A DNA stretch of 64,000 nucleotides from Paenibacillus sp. Soil522. GTDB lineage: Bacteria; Bacillota; Bacilli; Paenibacillales; Paenibacillaceae. The stretch's first letter is position 1. Each line of letters starts with the position of its first letter. Positions 25,803-34,829 of the stretch are shown one piece after another. The stretch covers positions 1 to 64,000 of the forward strand of contig NZ_LMRV01000040.1 of the NCBI RefSeq assembly GCF_001428245.1, given 5' to 3'. Below the pieces are notes generated by a model, which did not search any database, was not told where the DNA came from, and saw nothing but the letters and a program-made list of their open reading frames with translations. Position numbers and translations under genes: made by a program.

Positions 25803-26834
25803 ATGATGGTTCGGTTTTTGAGGAGCGGAAAGTGGGAGCTCATCGGAATGTTCGTCATTGCATCTGTGTTTTCACTGATGCTTGGAGCTGTGGCTTGGAT
25901 TGGTCTTGCGGATGAAACAGGAATGACGGAAGTGCGCCTCGGGGCCGCCTCCGTCTTCCTGCTTGTGAGCGCGGCCTTCGGCTATTGGGCGGCACAGCGC
26001 ATCGGGCGCAGGATCGATACGCTTCATTTATCGCTCAAGCAAGCCTCTAACGGCAATTATGGCGTTCGAATTACGGAAGGCGGACATAATTCATTTATTG
26101 AGGTGTACCGTGAGTTTAATGAGCTTGCAGAGCAAATGGAAGAGAAGATGAAATGGCTGCAAATGCGCGGTGAAGAGTATGTGATGACGGAATCGGCTTC
26201 GAATGAAGCAGCTGTGCTCGAGGAGCGCAAGAGGCTGGCAAGAGATTTGCATGATACGGTAAGCCAGCAGTTATTTGCCATTCATATGTGCGCATCTTCA
26301 CTGCCTAAGCTGCAGCAGGTTGATCGTGAGCGTGCCGATGCCGTGCTGGAGCAGCTTGTTCATATGTCTAATTTGGCCCAAAAGCAAATGAGAAATTTTA
26401 TTGCGCAGCTGCGGCCAATGGAGCTTGAGGGCCGGACATTGTATGAAGCGCTTGATAAGTGGTTTCCTGATTACTGCCGGCAAAACAATTTGCAGGGAGA
26501 GCTGGAATGGCGTCTGAAGGAACATTTATCCGAGGCGAAGGAGCATCAGCTTTTTTTGATTGCGCAGGAAGCGATGGCAAATATCGTAAAGCATGCAGGA
26601 GCGGGCGGCTGTACGCTTACGCTGGCGGATAATGAACGTCAGGTCGTTATGATTTTGCAGGATGACGGGATTGGCTTCAAGGCAAATGAGGTGAAGCAGG
26701 GCTCATACGGGTTGTCCACGATGCAGGAGCGGGCACAGAAGCTTGGCGGAGCGGCAGAAATATGGAGCAAGCCGGGAAGCGGTACGAGAGTAAAGGTTAC
26801 GATACCTAAAATGTTGCGGGGAGAGCATGAATAA
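25803..26834 (+). CDS. liaS: LiaS-like sensor histidine kinase
   Basis: Two N-terminal membrane segments, a HAMP-like linker, then a HisKA_3 domain with RLARDLHDTVSQQL (phosphorylated His) and a HATPase_c domain (IAQEAMANIVKHA, DDGIGF, GYGLSTMQERA-type box). Kinases of this NarL-linked type phosphorylate their response regulator, here LiaR. A second in-frame ATG follows at once. The stop overlaps the next ATG as TAATG. Confidence 0.93.
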   Translation: MMVRFLRSGKWELIGMFVIASVFSLMLGAVAWIGLADETGMTEVRLGAASVFLLVSAAFGYWAAQRIGRRIDTLHLSLKQASNGNYGVRITEGGHNSFIEVYREFNELAEQMEEKMKWLQMRGEEYVMTESASNEAAVLEERKRLARDLHDTVSQQLFAIHMCASSLPKLQQVDRERADAVLEQLVHMSNLAQKQMRNFIAQLRPMELEGRTLYEALDKWFPDYCRQNNLQGELEWRLKEHLSEAKEHQLFLIAQEAMANIVKHAGAGGCTLTLADNERQVVMILQDDGIGFKANEVKQGSYGLSTMQERAQKLGGAAEIWSKPGSGTRVKVTIPKMLRGEHE

Positions 26835-27499
26835 TGTATGGATCTGAGCTAATAAAAGTAATGATTGTTGATGACCATGATATGGTAAGAACCGGCCTGC
26901 GAACTTATCTGATGCTGGAACCGAGGTTTCAGGTCATTGCGGAAGCGGGTAACGGGCAAGCGGCTATCGACATGCTGGAGACGTGCACGGACGATAAACG
27001 CCCTCATATTATTTTGATGGACCTCATGATGCCTGGAATGGACGGCATCGAAGCGACGAAAGCGATTATCTCCCGTTTTCCCGAAATGAAAATCGTCATG
27101 CTGACCAGCTTCCTTGAAGATGACAAGGTGTATGGCGCGATAGAAGCGGGAGCTGTAAGCTATGTGCTCAAAACCGTTTCCGCTGAAGAGCTTATCTACG
27201 CGATAAGCGGTGCGTTCAAGGGCATGCCGGTCATGACCGCCGATGTTTCCCAAGCGTTAACGAGAGGCTTGAGGCAGCGGACGGCTCAATCTGGCGATGA
27301 AGGCTTGACGGAGCGTGAGAAGGAAGTGCTGCTGCTCATCGCGGATGGACAATCAAACAAAGAGATTGCGGAAGAGCTGCATATCAGCGTAAAAACGGTA
27401 AAAACACATGTCAGCAATTTGCTTATGAAATGCGAGCTGGATGACCGGACGCAGCTTGCTGTGCTCGCTCACCGCAAGGGCTGGGCGAACCGCACATAA
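26834..27499 (+). CDS. liaR: LiaR-like response regulator
   Basis: Receiver domain with DDHD, the phospho-accepting aspartate in ILMDLMMPG, and K in VLKTVSAEE, followed by a LuxR-type helix-turn-helix (LTEREKEVLLLIADGQSNKEIAEELHISVKTVKTH). Acts with liaS to switch on envelope-stress genes. Start overlaps the liaS stop codon, so translation is coupled. Confidence 0.93.
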   Translation: MYGSELIKVMIVDDHDMVRTGLRTYLMLEPRFQVIAEAGNGQAAIDMLETCTDDKRPHIILMDLMMPGMDGIEATKAIISRFPEMKIVMLTSFLEDDKVYGAIEAGAVSYVLKTVSAEELIYAISGAFKGMPVMTADVSQALTRGLRQRTAQSGDEGLTEREKEVLLLIADGQSNKEIAEELHISVKTVKTHVSNLLMKCELDDRTQLAVLAHRKGWANRT

Positions 27500-27568
27500 A
27501 CGAAGAAATGGGCGGGTATACTACCAACTAGCAAAAATTGAAAAAAAGCTAGTAAAGGAGCAGCTGTC

Positions 27569-27967
27569 ATGATACCCATTTCGTCCGTGCTGGAGTCACG
27601 GGAACAACATTTTTTAGAGACGAAGGAGCTGCTGGAGACGCAGCAATTTACGCTTGGCGGCAACTGGGAGTACGATGGCGGGTCCTTCGACCGTTCGCTC
27701 GATGAAGCGCATAAAGTATGGCTCCGCATTCCGTTTGAAGTCATTGCCGGCCATATCGATGTTGAAGAAAAGGATAATGAAGCGACGATCAAGCTCGGTA
27801 CTCCCTATGTGCTCAAGCATCTCTACCGTGAAGGAAATGATCCTGAGGCATCTGTACGCGTGGCCGGTGCGCTATTTGATCAATTTCAATCCCCCACCAA
27901 TCCCGATGCCGCGTTGGAGCCGCAGTGGATTGACCGCGCGAAGCAAGCGATGAATGAAGTCGAATAG
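27569..27967 (+). CDS. yugN: YugN-like family protein
   Basis: A 132-residue protein matching the YugN-like family, a small Bacilli protein of unknown function: GGNWEYDGGSFDRSLDE, VWLRIPFEVIAG, LGTPYVLKHLYREGND. AAGGAG precedes the ATG. It ends just ahead of a terminator. Confidence 0.85.
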   Translation: MIPISSVLESREQHFLETKELLETQQFTLGGNWEYDGGSFDRSLDEAHKVWLRIPFEVIAGHIDVEEKDNEATIKLGTPYVLKHLYREGNDPEASVRVAGALFDQFQSPTNPDAALEPQWIDRAKQAMNEVE

Positions 27968-28004
27968 CTTTTTCCAAGCTGATTTTTTAACATGAATGGG
28001 CAAA

Positions 28005-28042
28005 AAAACGTTCCTAAAATGACGAAGGAGCGTTTTTTTTTA
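28005..28042 (+). terminator. Rho-independent terminator
   Basis: AACGTTCCT pairs with AGGAGCGTT, then eight T. Confidence 0.75.
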
Positions 28043-28048
28043 TTTCTG

Positions 28049-28083
28049 TTTAAATTCCTTTTAAGTTTGTTTTAAGGTAGAAT
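28049..28083 (+). promoter_or_regulatory. htrA promoter with three direct TTTAA repeats
   Basis: TTTAA occurs at 28049, 28060 and 28071, exactly 11 bases apart, followed by a -10-like TAGAAT at 28078-28083. Tandem repeats with one helical turn spacing are the usual site shape for OmpR/PhoP-family regulators; one such regulator gene lies just downstream at 29945. Role in htrA control is inferred. Confidence 0.6.
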
Positions 28084-28173
28084 GTGCATGATAGAGATAA
28101 ATGAAATGACATGCAGCGTGGCAGCAGGCCAAGCAGACGCATGATGGAATAAGATTCAAGGAGGAGAACGTAC

Positions 28174-29862
28174 ATGGACGATCAAAACAACAAAAAGGGC
28201 TTCGACGATTTTTTTCGTGAAAACGATGAGGGGCAAGGCGCTGCTGAGAGCGCTGACAGTGGAATAAATGCTAAGCCTGATGTTTTAAACGAAGCGCAGG
28301 AGCAATCCGCTAAGCCATCTTATTACTATTCATATGGACCGTTTAAAGCAAACTCGCAGGAGGACGGCAGCCCATCCAATCATGGGTATGCTGCAGACAA
28401 GCCTAAGCTGATTCAAGATCAGCCTTATGGGATTACAGGAAACACTTCCCAGGAGGCAGCATATGCCCAGCAATCGGAAAGTCAGCTGGATTCGCTTGCT
28501 GAGACTGAGCAAGCAGCGCCAAGACCGTCTCAGCAATCGCAAATTCGATCCTTTACTCCTTCATCGCAGTCCTCCAAAGGAACATGGCAAGTACGGGAGC
28601 CGCGCCGGACGTCCTTTAAAGCGGTATTCGCATCGTTTCTTGCAGGCGTCATCCTTGTAGGTTCCTTAATGTATACAGCGGATTTAAATAACTGGTTTAC
28701 GAAAGAGCAAGCGTTAGCATCAAATACGCAATCGAGCGGCTCGGGCTCAGCATCCACTTCCAATGCAGGGACTAGCAGCTCGGGTTCAGCTTCAACGGTA
28801 GCCGCCAGACCGGATAATATCGCTCATTTATTCGAGACAGCAAGTCCGGCCGTTGTCAAAATCGAAACGTATGTGAACACGGCAAAACGCAGCAACAGCG
28901 GCAGCATGCTCGATGATTCGTTTTTCCGTCAATTTTTTGGCGATGACTACCCGGGTACGTCACAGCCGGAAGCAGGACAACAAAATGAGGAAGGCCAAAT
29001 GCAGCAGTCGGGCATTGGTACCGGATTTTTCTTCGAATCGAATGGATATATTTTGACCAATCAGCATGTGGTTGGCGATTCGGATCAAATCAAAGTCATC
29101 GTTCAAGGCTATGACAAGCCGTTTACTGCTGAATTGCTCGGCTCCAGCTACGATCTGGACCTCGCTGTAATTAAGATAACTGGCGATAAAGCGTTTCCGA
29201 CGCTTCCGCTCGGCAACTCTGATAATATCAATATTGGCGACTGGGTAGTGGCGATCGGCAACCCTTACGGCTTCGACCACACGGTAACCGTTGGCGTACT
29301 GAGCGCGAAGGAGCGTCCAATTGATATTCAAGACACGCAAGGCGAGCGCAAATACGAGCATTTGCTGCAAACGGATGCGTCCATTAACCCTGGTAATTCC
29401 GGCGGTCCGCTTCTGAACGTGAACGGTGAGGTTGTAGGCATCAATACGGCTGTCAGCTCGCAGGCGCAAGGTATCGGCTTTGCGATTCCGACGAGCACGA
29501 TTCAGGAAGTACTGGATAATTTGAAAAATAACACAACGATTCCTAAGCCGGCTGCTCCTTACATTGGGGCTGAACTGCAGGATGTAACAGAAGAAATTGC
29601 GAAACAGTTAGGCATGGACAAAGTGGAAGGCTCAATTGTTCGCAATGTATACTATAATTCACCAGCTTACTTGGCAGGGCTGCAGCAATTCGACGTCATT
29701 GCGGGTATCGACGGCAAGGAATATGAGAATACTCAAGCTCTTATTACAGCGATACAAGCAAGGAAAGTCGGCGATAAGATAGAGCTGAATATCGTTCGCA
29801 AAGGAAGCGGAATGAAGCTGCAAGTGGAAATTGGTGACAAGAATACGCTTGGCGCTCAATAA
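28174..29862 (+). CDS. htrA: HtrA-like membrane-anchored serine protease
   Basis: Layout: about 150 cytoplasmic residues rich in Q, S and P; one membrane segment (FASFLAGVILVGSLM); a Ser/Gly-rich linker; a trypsin-like protease domain with catalytic His298 (TNQHVV), Asp329 (DLAV) and Ser409 (GNSGGPL); and a C-terminal PDZ domain (about 455-555, with YIGAELQDV and SPAYLAGLQQFDVIAGIDG). It degrades or refolds damaged proteins outside the membrane and answers secretion and heat stress (as HtrA/HtrB under CssRS). GGAGG precedes the ATG. The two-component pair downstream is its likely controller. Confidence 0.95.
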   Translation: MDDQNNKKGFDDFFRENDEGQGAAESADSGINAKPDVLNEAQEQSAKPSYYYSYGPFKANSQEDGSPSNHGYAADKPKLIQDQPYGITGNTSQEAAYAQQSESQLDSLAETEQAAPRPSQQSQIRSFTPSSQSSKGTWQVREPRRTSFKAVFASFLAGVILVGSLMYTADLNNWFTKEQALASNTQSSGSGSASTSNAGTSSSGSASTVAARPDNIAHLFETASPAVVKIETYVNTAKRSNSGSMLDDSFFRQFFGDDYPGTSQPEAGQQNEEGQMQQSGIGTGFFFESNGYILTNQHVVGDSDQIKVIVQGYDKPFTAELLGSSYDLDLAVIKITGDKAFPTLPLGNSDNINIGDWVVAIGNPYGFDHTVTVGVLSAKERPIDIQDTQGERKYEHLLQTDASINPGNSGGPLLNVNGEVVGINTAVSSQAQGIGFAIPTSTIQEVLDNLKNNTTIPKPAAPYIGAELQDVTEEIAKQLGMDKVEGSIVRNVYYNSPAYLAGLQQFDVIAGIDGKEYENTQALITAIQARKVGDKIELNIVRKGSGMKLQVEIGDKNTLGAQ

Positions 29863-29886
29863 AGCTGAAAGAGATTGATAGAAATG

Positions 29887-29921
29887 AAAAGCGCAGAGAG
29901 ACGCAGGCTCTGCGCTTTTTG
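29887..29921 (+). terminator. Rho-independent terminator after htrA
   Basis: AAGCGCAGAG pairs with CTCTGCGCTT, then TTT. The following regulator gene begins only 25 bases later, so some readthrough is possible. Confidence 0.75.
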
Positions 29922-29944
29922 TTGCAAATAGAGGGGGAAAAAAG

Positions 29945-30637
29945 ATGAGACAGCATATTGTAGTGGTGGATGACGATGATAAAATTATTTCTTTGCTTCG
30001 GAGAAGCTTAGCATTTGAAGGGTACGAGGTGACGACAGCAGCTAATGGAATGGAAGGGCTGAAGGTGCTGCTCAAGACTGAACCGGACTTGCTTATTCTC
30101 GATGTCATGATGCCGCAGGTGGACGGCTGGGAGGTTTGCCGCCGCGTGCGCGAGAGCGGCAGTACGATACCGATTATGATGCTGACCGCCAAGGATGATA
30201 TCATTGACCGCGTGAAGGGGCTCGACCTTGGCGCCGATGATTATTTGGTAAAGCCGTTTGCGCTTGAGGAGTTGTTAGCCCGGGCGCGCGCATTACTGCG
30301 CCGCAAATCGGATAAAATCGAGCAATCCGCCAATCAGCTGCTTTATGAGGATTTAATATTGGATATGGATGCCAGGGAAGCTGTACGCTCCGGACGCCGG
30401 ATTGAGCTTACGTCCAAGGAATATGATTTGCTTCTCCTGTTCATGCAAAATCCGCGCCGCGTGCTTACGCGTGATGCGATCATGGAGAAAATTTGGGGCT
30501 ATGACTTTAGCGGTGAATCGAATGTGCTGGAGGTATACATCGCGATGCTGCGCCAGAAGGTAGAGGACGGAGGCAGAAACCGGCTTATTCAGACGGTTCG
30601 CGGCACCGGCTATGTGCTTCGCGGAGAGGCAGGATAA
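29945..30637 (+). CDS. OmpR/PhoB-family response regulator
   Basis: Receiver domain with DDDD, LLILDVMMPQ (phospho-Asp) and YLVKPFALEEL; C-terminal winged helix (LTSKEYDLLLLFMQNP, RGTGYVLRGEAG). Downstream of htrA and upstream of its kinase, so a CssR- or MprA-like role is likely. It ends four bases before the kinase ATG. Confidence 0.92.
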   Translation: MRQHIVVVDDDDKIISLLRRSLAFEGYEVTTAANGMEGLKVLLKTEPDLLILDVMMPQVDGWEVCRRVRESGSTIPIMMLTAKDDIIDRVKGLDLGADDYLVKPFALEELLARARALLRRKSDKIEQSANQLLYEDLILDMDAREAVRSGRRIELTSKEYDLLLLFMQNPRRVLTRDAIMEKIWGYDFSGESNVLEVYIAMLRQKVEDGGRNRLIQTVRGTGYVLRGEAG

Positions 30638-30641
30638 CATT

Positions 30642-32165
30642 ATGTCCATCCGGCTCAGACTAACGCTATGGTATTCAGGGTTGCTTGCTGTAACGCTTCT
30701 TGTGTTTGGCATTACGATTTATTTATTTATTAACTGGAATACGTATACGGATTTAAAGGAGCAGCTTAGGGATCAGGATCGCAATATTGTAGTTACAGGC
30801 GGAACCACTTTTTTGGATCAACTTGATTTGGATCTGGATGATCGGAAATCGCGAATTGAAGAGAAGGACATGTATATCCAGATTGTCAACTATATAGAGG
30901 GTGCCATTAAGCAATCATATAATTTGCGGCAATTGAATTTTGTTTTCCCATATGCAGATGCTTCTACTAATCCCGAGAAGGGTATCAAGAAGGTTCAGGT
31001 GGAAATTAATAAAAAAAAATATAGCATGCTTATCCATCAACGACCTATTTTTTTAAATGATGGAACACTAGTAGGGCTTCTTCAGGTCGGCACAATTCCT
31101 TACAATGAAGAGAAGTTTCTGTCAGGCGTCCGCACGACACTTATATTTTCATCATTGCTTGTGGTCTTTATCGCCTTTACTGTAGGCTTATTCATCGCCC
31201 GTCAAGCACTTCGTCCGATTGAACGCGTCATCCGCGCAACGGAGCAAATTGAAAACGGGTCCGATCTGAGCGTGCGAATTCCGGCGATGGGACCAAAGGA
31301 TGAAATCGGACGGCTCGTCAGCACGCTGAACGTGATGCTCTCCCGATTGGAAATGGCATACAATGAGCTCGATGAGGCGTATATGGCACAGCGCAGATTT
31401 GTCTCCGATGCTTCGCATGAGCTTCGAACGCCGCTCACGACAATACGCGGCAATATCGAATTGCTTGAGCGGATGTGGACGAAGGTTCGGGAGACGAACC
31501 GGGATGCTGAGACAGGTGACTGGCTGCCTCTTGATTCCGACCGCTACGAGCTTTCAAAGGAAGCGATGAGTGATATTTCCGCCGAGGCGAAGCGAATGAG
31601 TACGCTTGTGAACGACCTGCTTGCTCTCGCAAGAGCCGATGCGGGCTATATGATGGAGAAGACGCCGCTCGACCTGCTGCCGCTCACGGAGGAGGTCGTG
31701 CGCAGAGCGCAGCTCCTTCCGCGTACGGCTGAGTGGAAAGTGGGCGATCTGTCTGCTCTGGAGGGCATACGCGTTAAAGCGAACCACAATTATTTGCAGC
31801 AGCTGCTGTTTATTTTCATCGAAAATGCTTTCAAGTATACGCCTGAGGGCATGATCGAGCTGAGCGCATTAAGGAAAGAACAACAAGTCGGTTTTGTTAT
31901 TGAAGATACCGGCATCGGAATGAATCCAGAGGAGATCCCCCATATCTTCGAGCGCTTCTACAGGGCGGATGAATCGAGAGGGGTGACGGTCGGTACAGGT
32001 CTCGGCTTATCGATTGCCAAATGGATCATTGACGAGCATCAGGGCTCCGTGGAAGTGACGACTCGCGAAGGAAATGGAACGAAGTTTACGATTTGGCTTC
32101 CGATAACCTTTTCTGACACGTCTCATTCGTCTATAATAGTAGCAACGGATGAATTAAAGGAATGA
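30642..32165 (+). CDS. Sensor histidine kinase paired with OmpR-type regulator
   Basis: Two membrane segments (first WYSGLLAVTLLVFGITIYLF, second near residue 170) bound a 140-residue extracellular sensor, followed by HAMP, HisKA with VSDASHELRTPLTT (phospho-His) and HATPase_c (ENAFKYTPEG, EDTGIGM, GTGLGLSIAKWI). ATG 30642 is used: it lies just after the regulator stop; an earlier in-frame start lies inside the regulator gene. Probably senses envelope or secretion stress and controls htrA. Confidence 0.92.
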   Translation: MSIRLRLTLWYSGLLAVTLLVFGITIYLFINWNTYTDLKEQLRDQDRNIVVTGGTTFLDQLDLDLDDRKSRIEEKDMYIQIVNYIEGAIKQSYNLRQLNFVFPYADASTNPEKGIKKVQVEINKKKYSMLIHQRPIFLNDGTLVGLLQVGTIPYNEEKFLSGVRTTLIFSSLLVVFIAFTVGLFIARQALRPIERVIRATEQIENGSDLSVRIPAMGPKDEIGRLVSTLNVMLSRLEMAYNELDEAYMAQRRFVSDASHELRTPLTTIRGNIELLERMWTKVRETNRDAETGDWLPLDSDRYELSKEAMSDISAEAKRMSTLVNDLLALARADAGYMMEKTPLDLLPLTEEVVRRAQLLPRTAEWKVGDLSALEGIRVKANHNYLQQLLFIFIENAFKYTPEGMIELSALRKEQQVGFVIEDTGIGMNPEEIPHIFERFYRADESRGVTVGTGLGLSIAKWIIDEHQGSVEVTTREGNGTKFTIWLPITFSDTSHSSIIVATDELKE

Positions 32166-32205
32166 TAATTTATACGCATACCCGGTCAGAAAGCAGGTGC
32201 AATAA

Positions 32206-33192
32206 ATGGAAATCGTTAGAATATCACCGCGCGGCTATTGCTACGGCGTCGTTGATGCAATGGTGCTTGCTTTGCAAACAGCCAAAAATTTGGAGTTGCC
32301 GCGGCCCATCTATATATTAGGCATGATCGTCCATAATGCGCATGTAACGGAAGCATTCGAGCAGGAAGGCGTTATTACGCTTGATGGCGCAAACCGTCTC
32401 GATATTTTGGATCAAATTGATAGCGGTACTGTCATTTTCACTGCGCACGGCGTATCGCCGGAGGTTCGCCAGCGCGCCCGTGATAAAGGACTGTCAGTCG
32501 TTGATGCGACTTGTCCGGACGTTACGAGAACACATGATTTAATCCGCGCGAAGTCGGCGGATGGCTACCATATTATTTATATTGGCAAGAAGGGCCATCC
32601 CGAGCCGGAGGGCGCGATCGGAGTTGCGCCGGAGCAGGTCCATCTTATCGAGCGTGAAGAGGAGATCACTTCACTGAGCATTCCGGAAGGGCGCATCATT
32701 ATAACGAACCAAACGACGATGTCGCAATGGGATATTCGCCATATCATTAGCCGTCTTCTTGAACGCTATCCTGCGGCGGAGGTTCATAACGAGATCTGCA
32801 TGGCCACGCAGGTTCGGCAAGAAGCGGTTGCGGAGCAGGCTGGCGAAGCGCAGCTGTGCATCGTCGTCGGAGATCCAAGAAGCAACAACTCTAACCGCCT
32901 TGCCCAGGTGTCCGAGGAAATTGCCGGCGTCAAAGCCTACCGGGTATCCGATGTGTCCGAGATCGAGCAGGAGTGGCTCAAAGGGGTTGACCGTGTTGCC
33001 GTTACGTCCGGCGCTTCTACCCCGACGCCGCTGACTAAAGAGGTCATTACGTATTTGGAGCAATATGACCATAACAACCCTGATACATGGGAAATCCGCC
33101 GTACCGTAAATATGAATAAGCTGCTTCCTAACGTCCGGATTAAGTCAACCAATACGGATTCAGCAACGGCAACAGCAGAGAAGCCTGAATAA
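32206..33192 (+). CDS. ispH: 4-hydroxy-3-methylbut-2-enyl diphosphate reductase
   Basis: LytB/IspH iron-sulfur enzyme that makes IPP and DMAPP in the last step of the MEP pathway. The three cluster cysteines are visible in [14 protein letters not shown] and [11 protein letters not shown]; the conserved VHNAHV and [12 protein letters not shown] blocks are present. CAGGTG precedes the ATG. It ends at a long hairpin terminator. Confidence 0.96.
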   Translation: MEIVRISPRGYCYGVVDAMVLALQTAKNLELPRPIYILGMIVHNAHVTEAFEQEGVITLDGANRLDILDQIDSGTVIFTAHGVSPEVRQRARDKGLSVVDATCPDVTRTHDLIRAKSADGYHIIYIGKKGHPEPEGAIGVAPEQVHLIEREEEITSLSIPEGRIIITNQTTMSQWDIRHIISRLLERYPAAEVHNEICMATQVRQEAVAEQAGEAQLCIVVGDPRSNNSNRLAQVSEEIAGVKAYRVSDVSEIEQEWLKGVDRVAVTSGASTPTPLTKEVITYLEQYDHNNPDTWEIRRTVNMNKLLPNVRIKSTNTDSATATAEKPE

Positions 33193-33209
33193 ATCGCTTA
33201 CCCCAAAAG

Positions 33210-33272
33210 TGAGGTGAAACGTATTATCCGTGAGGAACACGAACGAGGAATACGTTTTCCCTCATTTTTTTT
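33210..33272 (+). terminator. Rho-independent terminator after ispH
   Basis: TGAGGTGAAACGTATT pairs with AATACGTTTTCCCTCA across a 25-base loop and is followed by eight T. Confidence 0.75.
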
Positions 33273-33282
33273 AAGAGATGGG

Positions 33283-33311
33283 TTGACGGGAACGGTCTTC
33301 TCTTGTATATT
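33283..33311 (+). promoter_or_regulatory. Promoter of DAHP synthase gene
   Basis: TTGACG and TATATT are separated by 17 bases. The 130-base leader contains repetitive AAGCGTA/AAGCTA-like steps (33327-33376) of unknown meaning. Confidence 0.65.
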
Positions 33312-33446
33312 TACTTTAGTGATTAAAAGCGTAGAAGCTACGAAGCATAAAAGCTATAAAGCGTATAAGCGTTGAAGTGCGAATACAATCAAATGAATAC
33401 TTACAGAGTAAGCTTCATTTTACAAAACTTTTAAGGAGTGATCCCC

Positions 33447-34508
33447 ATGATCGTTATTACTCATTCAAACATTTCAGAAGAACGCATTACAGAAATCGTT
33501 TCCCATATTGAAAGAGCCGACGTGCAGGCGCATGTGTCAAGAGGAACCGACCGTACCGTTATTGGAATCATCGGACATGCCGCGCCAACGCTTGCTGAGC
33601 ATTTGCGCCAGATGAAGGGTGTAGAAAATGTTATCAAAATTTCGAAATCCTACAAGCTTGCAAGCCGCGACTTCCATCCCGACGACACGGTTATCGATAT
33701 CAAGGGTGTGAAAATTGGCGGAAGCAACCTTGTTATTATGGGTGGCCCATGTGCCGTTGAGACTCCGGAGCAAATCGATGAGATCGCCCGTCTAGTTAAA
33801 GCGGCCGGCGGCCATGTGCTTCGCGGCGGCGCGTTCAAGCCGCGTACAGGGCCTTACAGCTTCCAAGGAGTAGGTGTGGAAGGTCTCGTCATGATGGCGG
33901 AAGCAGGCAAGAAGCATGGGCTTCTGACGATTACGGAGGTTATGACGCCGGAGTATGTGGACGTTTGCGCGGGATATGCCGACATCCTTCAAGTCGGTAC
34001 TCGCAACATGCAGAACTTTGACTTGCTCCGCAAGCTGGGCACGATTCAAACGCCAGTGCTGCTGAAGCGCGGATTCAGCTCAACCTATGATGAGTTTTTG
34101 AATGCTGCTGAATACATTTTGGCAGGCGGCAATCCGAATGTTATGCTTTGCGAGCGCGGAATCCGAACGTTCGAGACTTACACGCGCAACACGCTCGATT
34201 TGTCAGCTATTCCGGTGCTTCAATCGCTTAGCCATCTGCCGGTTATTTCTGATCCGAGCCACGGCACAGGCCGCCGCGAACTGGTAGAGCCAATGTCCAA
34301 AGCATCTGTAGCTGCGGGAGCGAACGGGCTAATCGTAGAAATGCATACCGACCCGGACAACTCGATGACTGGTGACGGGGTACAATCGCTATTCCCGGAT
34401 CAATTCGCTAATCTTCTGAAGGATCTGGAGCAGCTTGCTCCGATCGTCGGCAAACAATTCGATACGCCTAAAGCGCCTGCAGAGGCCTTTAAGAAATGGA
34501 AAATCTAA
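33447..34508 (+). CDS. aroF: 3-deoxy-7-phosphoheptulonate synthase (type I beta)
   Basis: First enzyme of the shikimate pathway, joining PEP and erythrose 4-phosphate. Residues 1-80 form the ferredoxin-like regulatory domain typical of the short bifunctional-related Bacillus type; the TIM-barrel follows with VIMGGPCAVE, GGAFKPRTGPYSFQG, DILQVGTRNMQNF, VLLKRG and SDPSHGTGRRE. ATG 33447 is preferred over a GTG nine bases earlier because AAGGAG lies nine bases ahead. No chorismate mutase domain is fused. Confidence 0.95.
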   Translation: MIVITHSNISEERITEIVSHIERADVQAHVSRGTDRTVIGIIGHAAPTLAEHLRQMKGVENVIKISKSYKLASRDFHPDDTVIDIKGVKIGGSNLVIMGGPCAVETPEQIDEIARLVKAAGGHVLRGGAFKPRTGPYSFQGVGVEGLVMMAEAGKKHGLLTITEVMTPEYVDVCAGYADILQVGTRNMQNFDLLRKLGTIQTPVLLKRGFSSTYDEFLNAAEYILAGGNPNVMLCERGIRTFETYTRNTLDLSAIPVLQSLSHLPVISDPSHGTGRRELVEPMSKASVAAGANGLIVEMHTDPDNSMTGDGVQSLFPDQFANLLKDLEQLAPIVGKQFDTPKAPAEAFKKWKI

Positions 34509-34521
34509 TCCAGCTAACGAA

Positions 34522-34558
34522 AAAGGCTTTGTCATCCTGCGATGGCAAAGCTCTTTTT
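34522..34558 (+). terminator. Rho-independent terminator
   Basis: GCTTTGTCATC pairs with GATGGCAAAGC, then CTTTTT. Confidence 0.8.
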
Positions 34559-34720
34559 ATGCTTGCTGATTTTTTACAGTTATATATTTGATTAAAACTG
34601 AAGATACTATATTATTCAAAGGCTGCGGGGCATTTCATTGCCTATTTAGGAGTAATTGTGAACAACTGTACAAACTTGTAAGTATAGCTCACATAACTCA
34701 AAAAATACCTTACATAGCTA

Positions 34721-34793
34721 TTGACGGGGCTTAAGGGCTAGTTTTATAATAACGTCATGGATTTGGAGCAATAATTGAACAATACCTGTTCAA
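34721..34793 (+). promoter_or_regulatory. glnA promoter and downstream inverted repeat
   Basis: TTGACG (34721-34726) and TATAAT (34745-34750) are 18 bases apart. Downstream, TTGAACA and TGTTCAA form a perfect 7-bp inverted repeat with a five-base centre (34775-34793), inside the transcribed leader. It could be an operator; it does not match the GlnR consensus TGTNAN7TNACA. Confidence 0.6.
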
Positions 34794-34829
34794 CACTACG
34801 CTAATGTTCGGAAATGGAGGAAATTATTA

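Noticed and set aside
33327-33376. Repetitive AAGC-type steps in the DAHP synthase leader as a regulatory repeat
   Set aside because: The units vary in length and sequence and no defined structure could be drawn; noted only.
34640-34720. GlnR/TnrA operator ahead of glnA (TGTGAACAACTGTACA)
   Set aside because: It resembles TGTNAN7TNACA but the right half does not match, so I do not call it.
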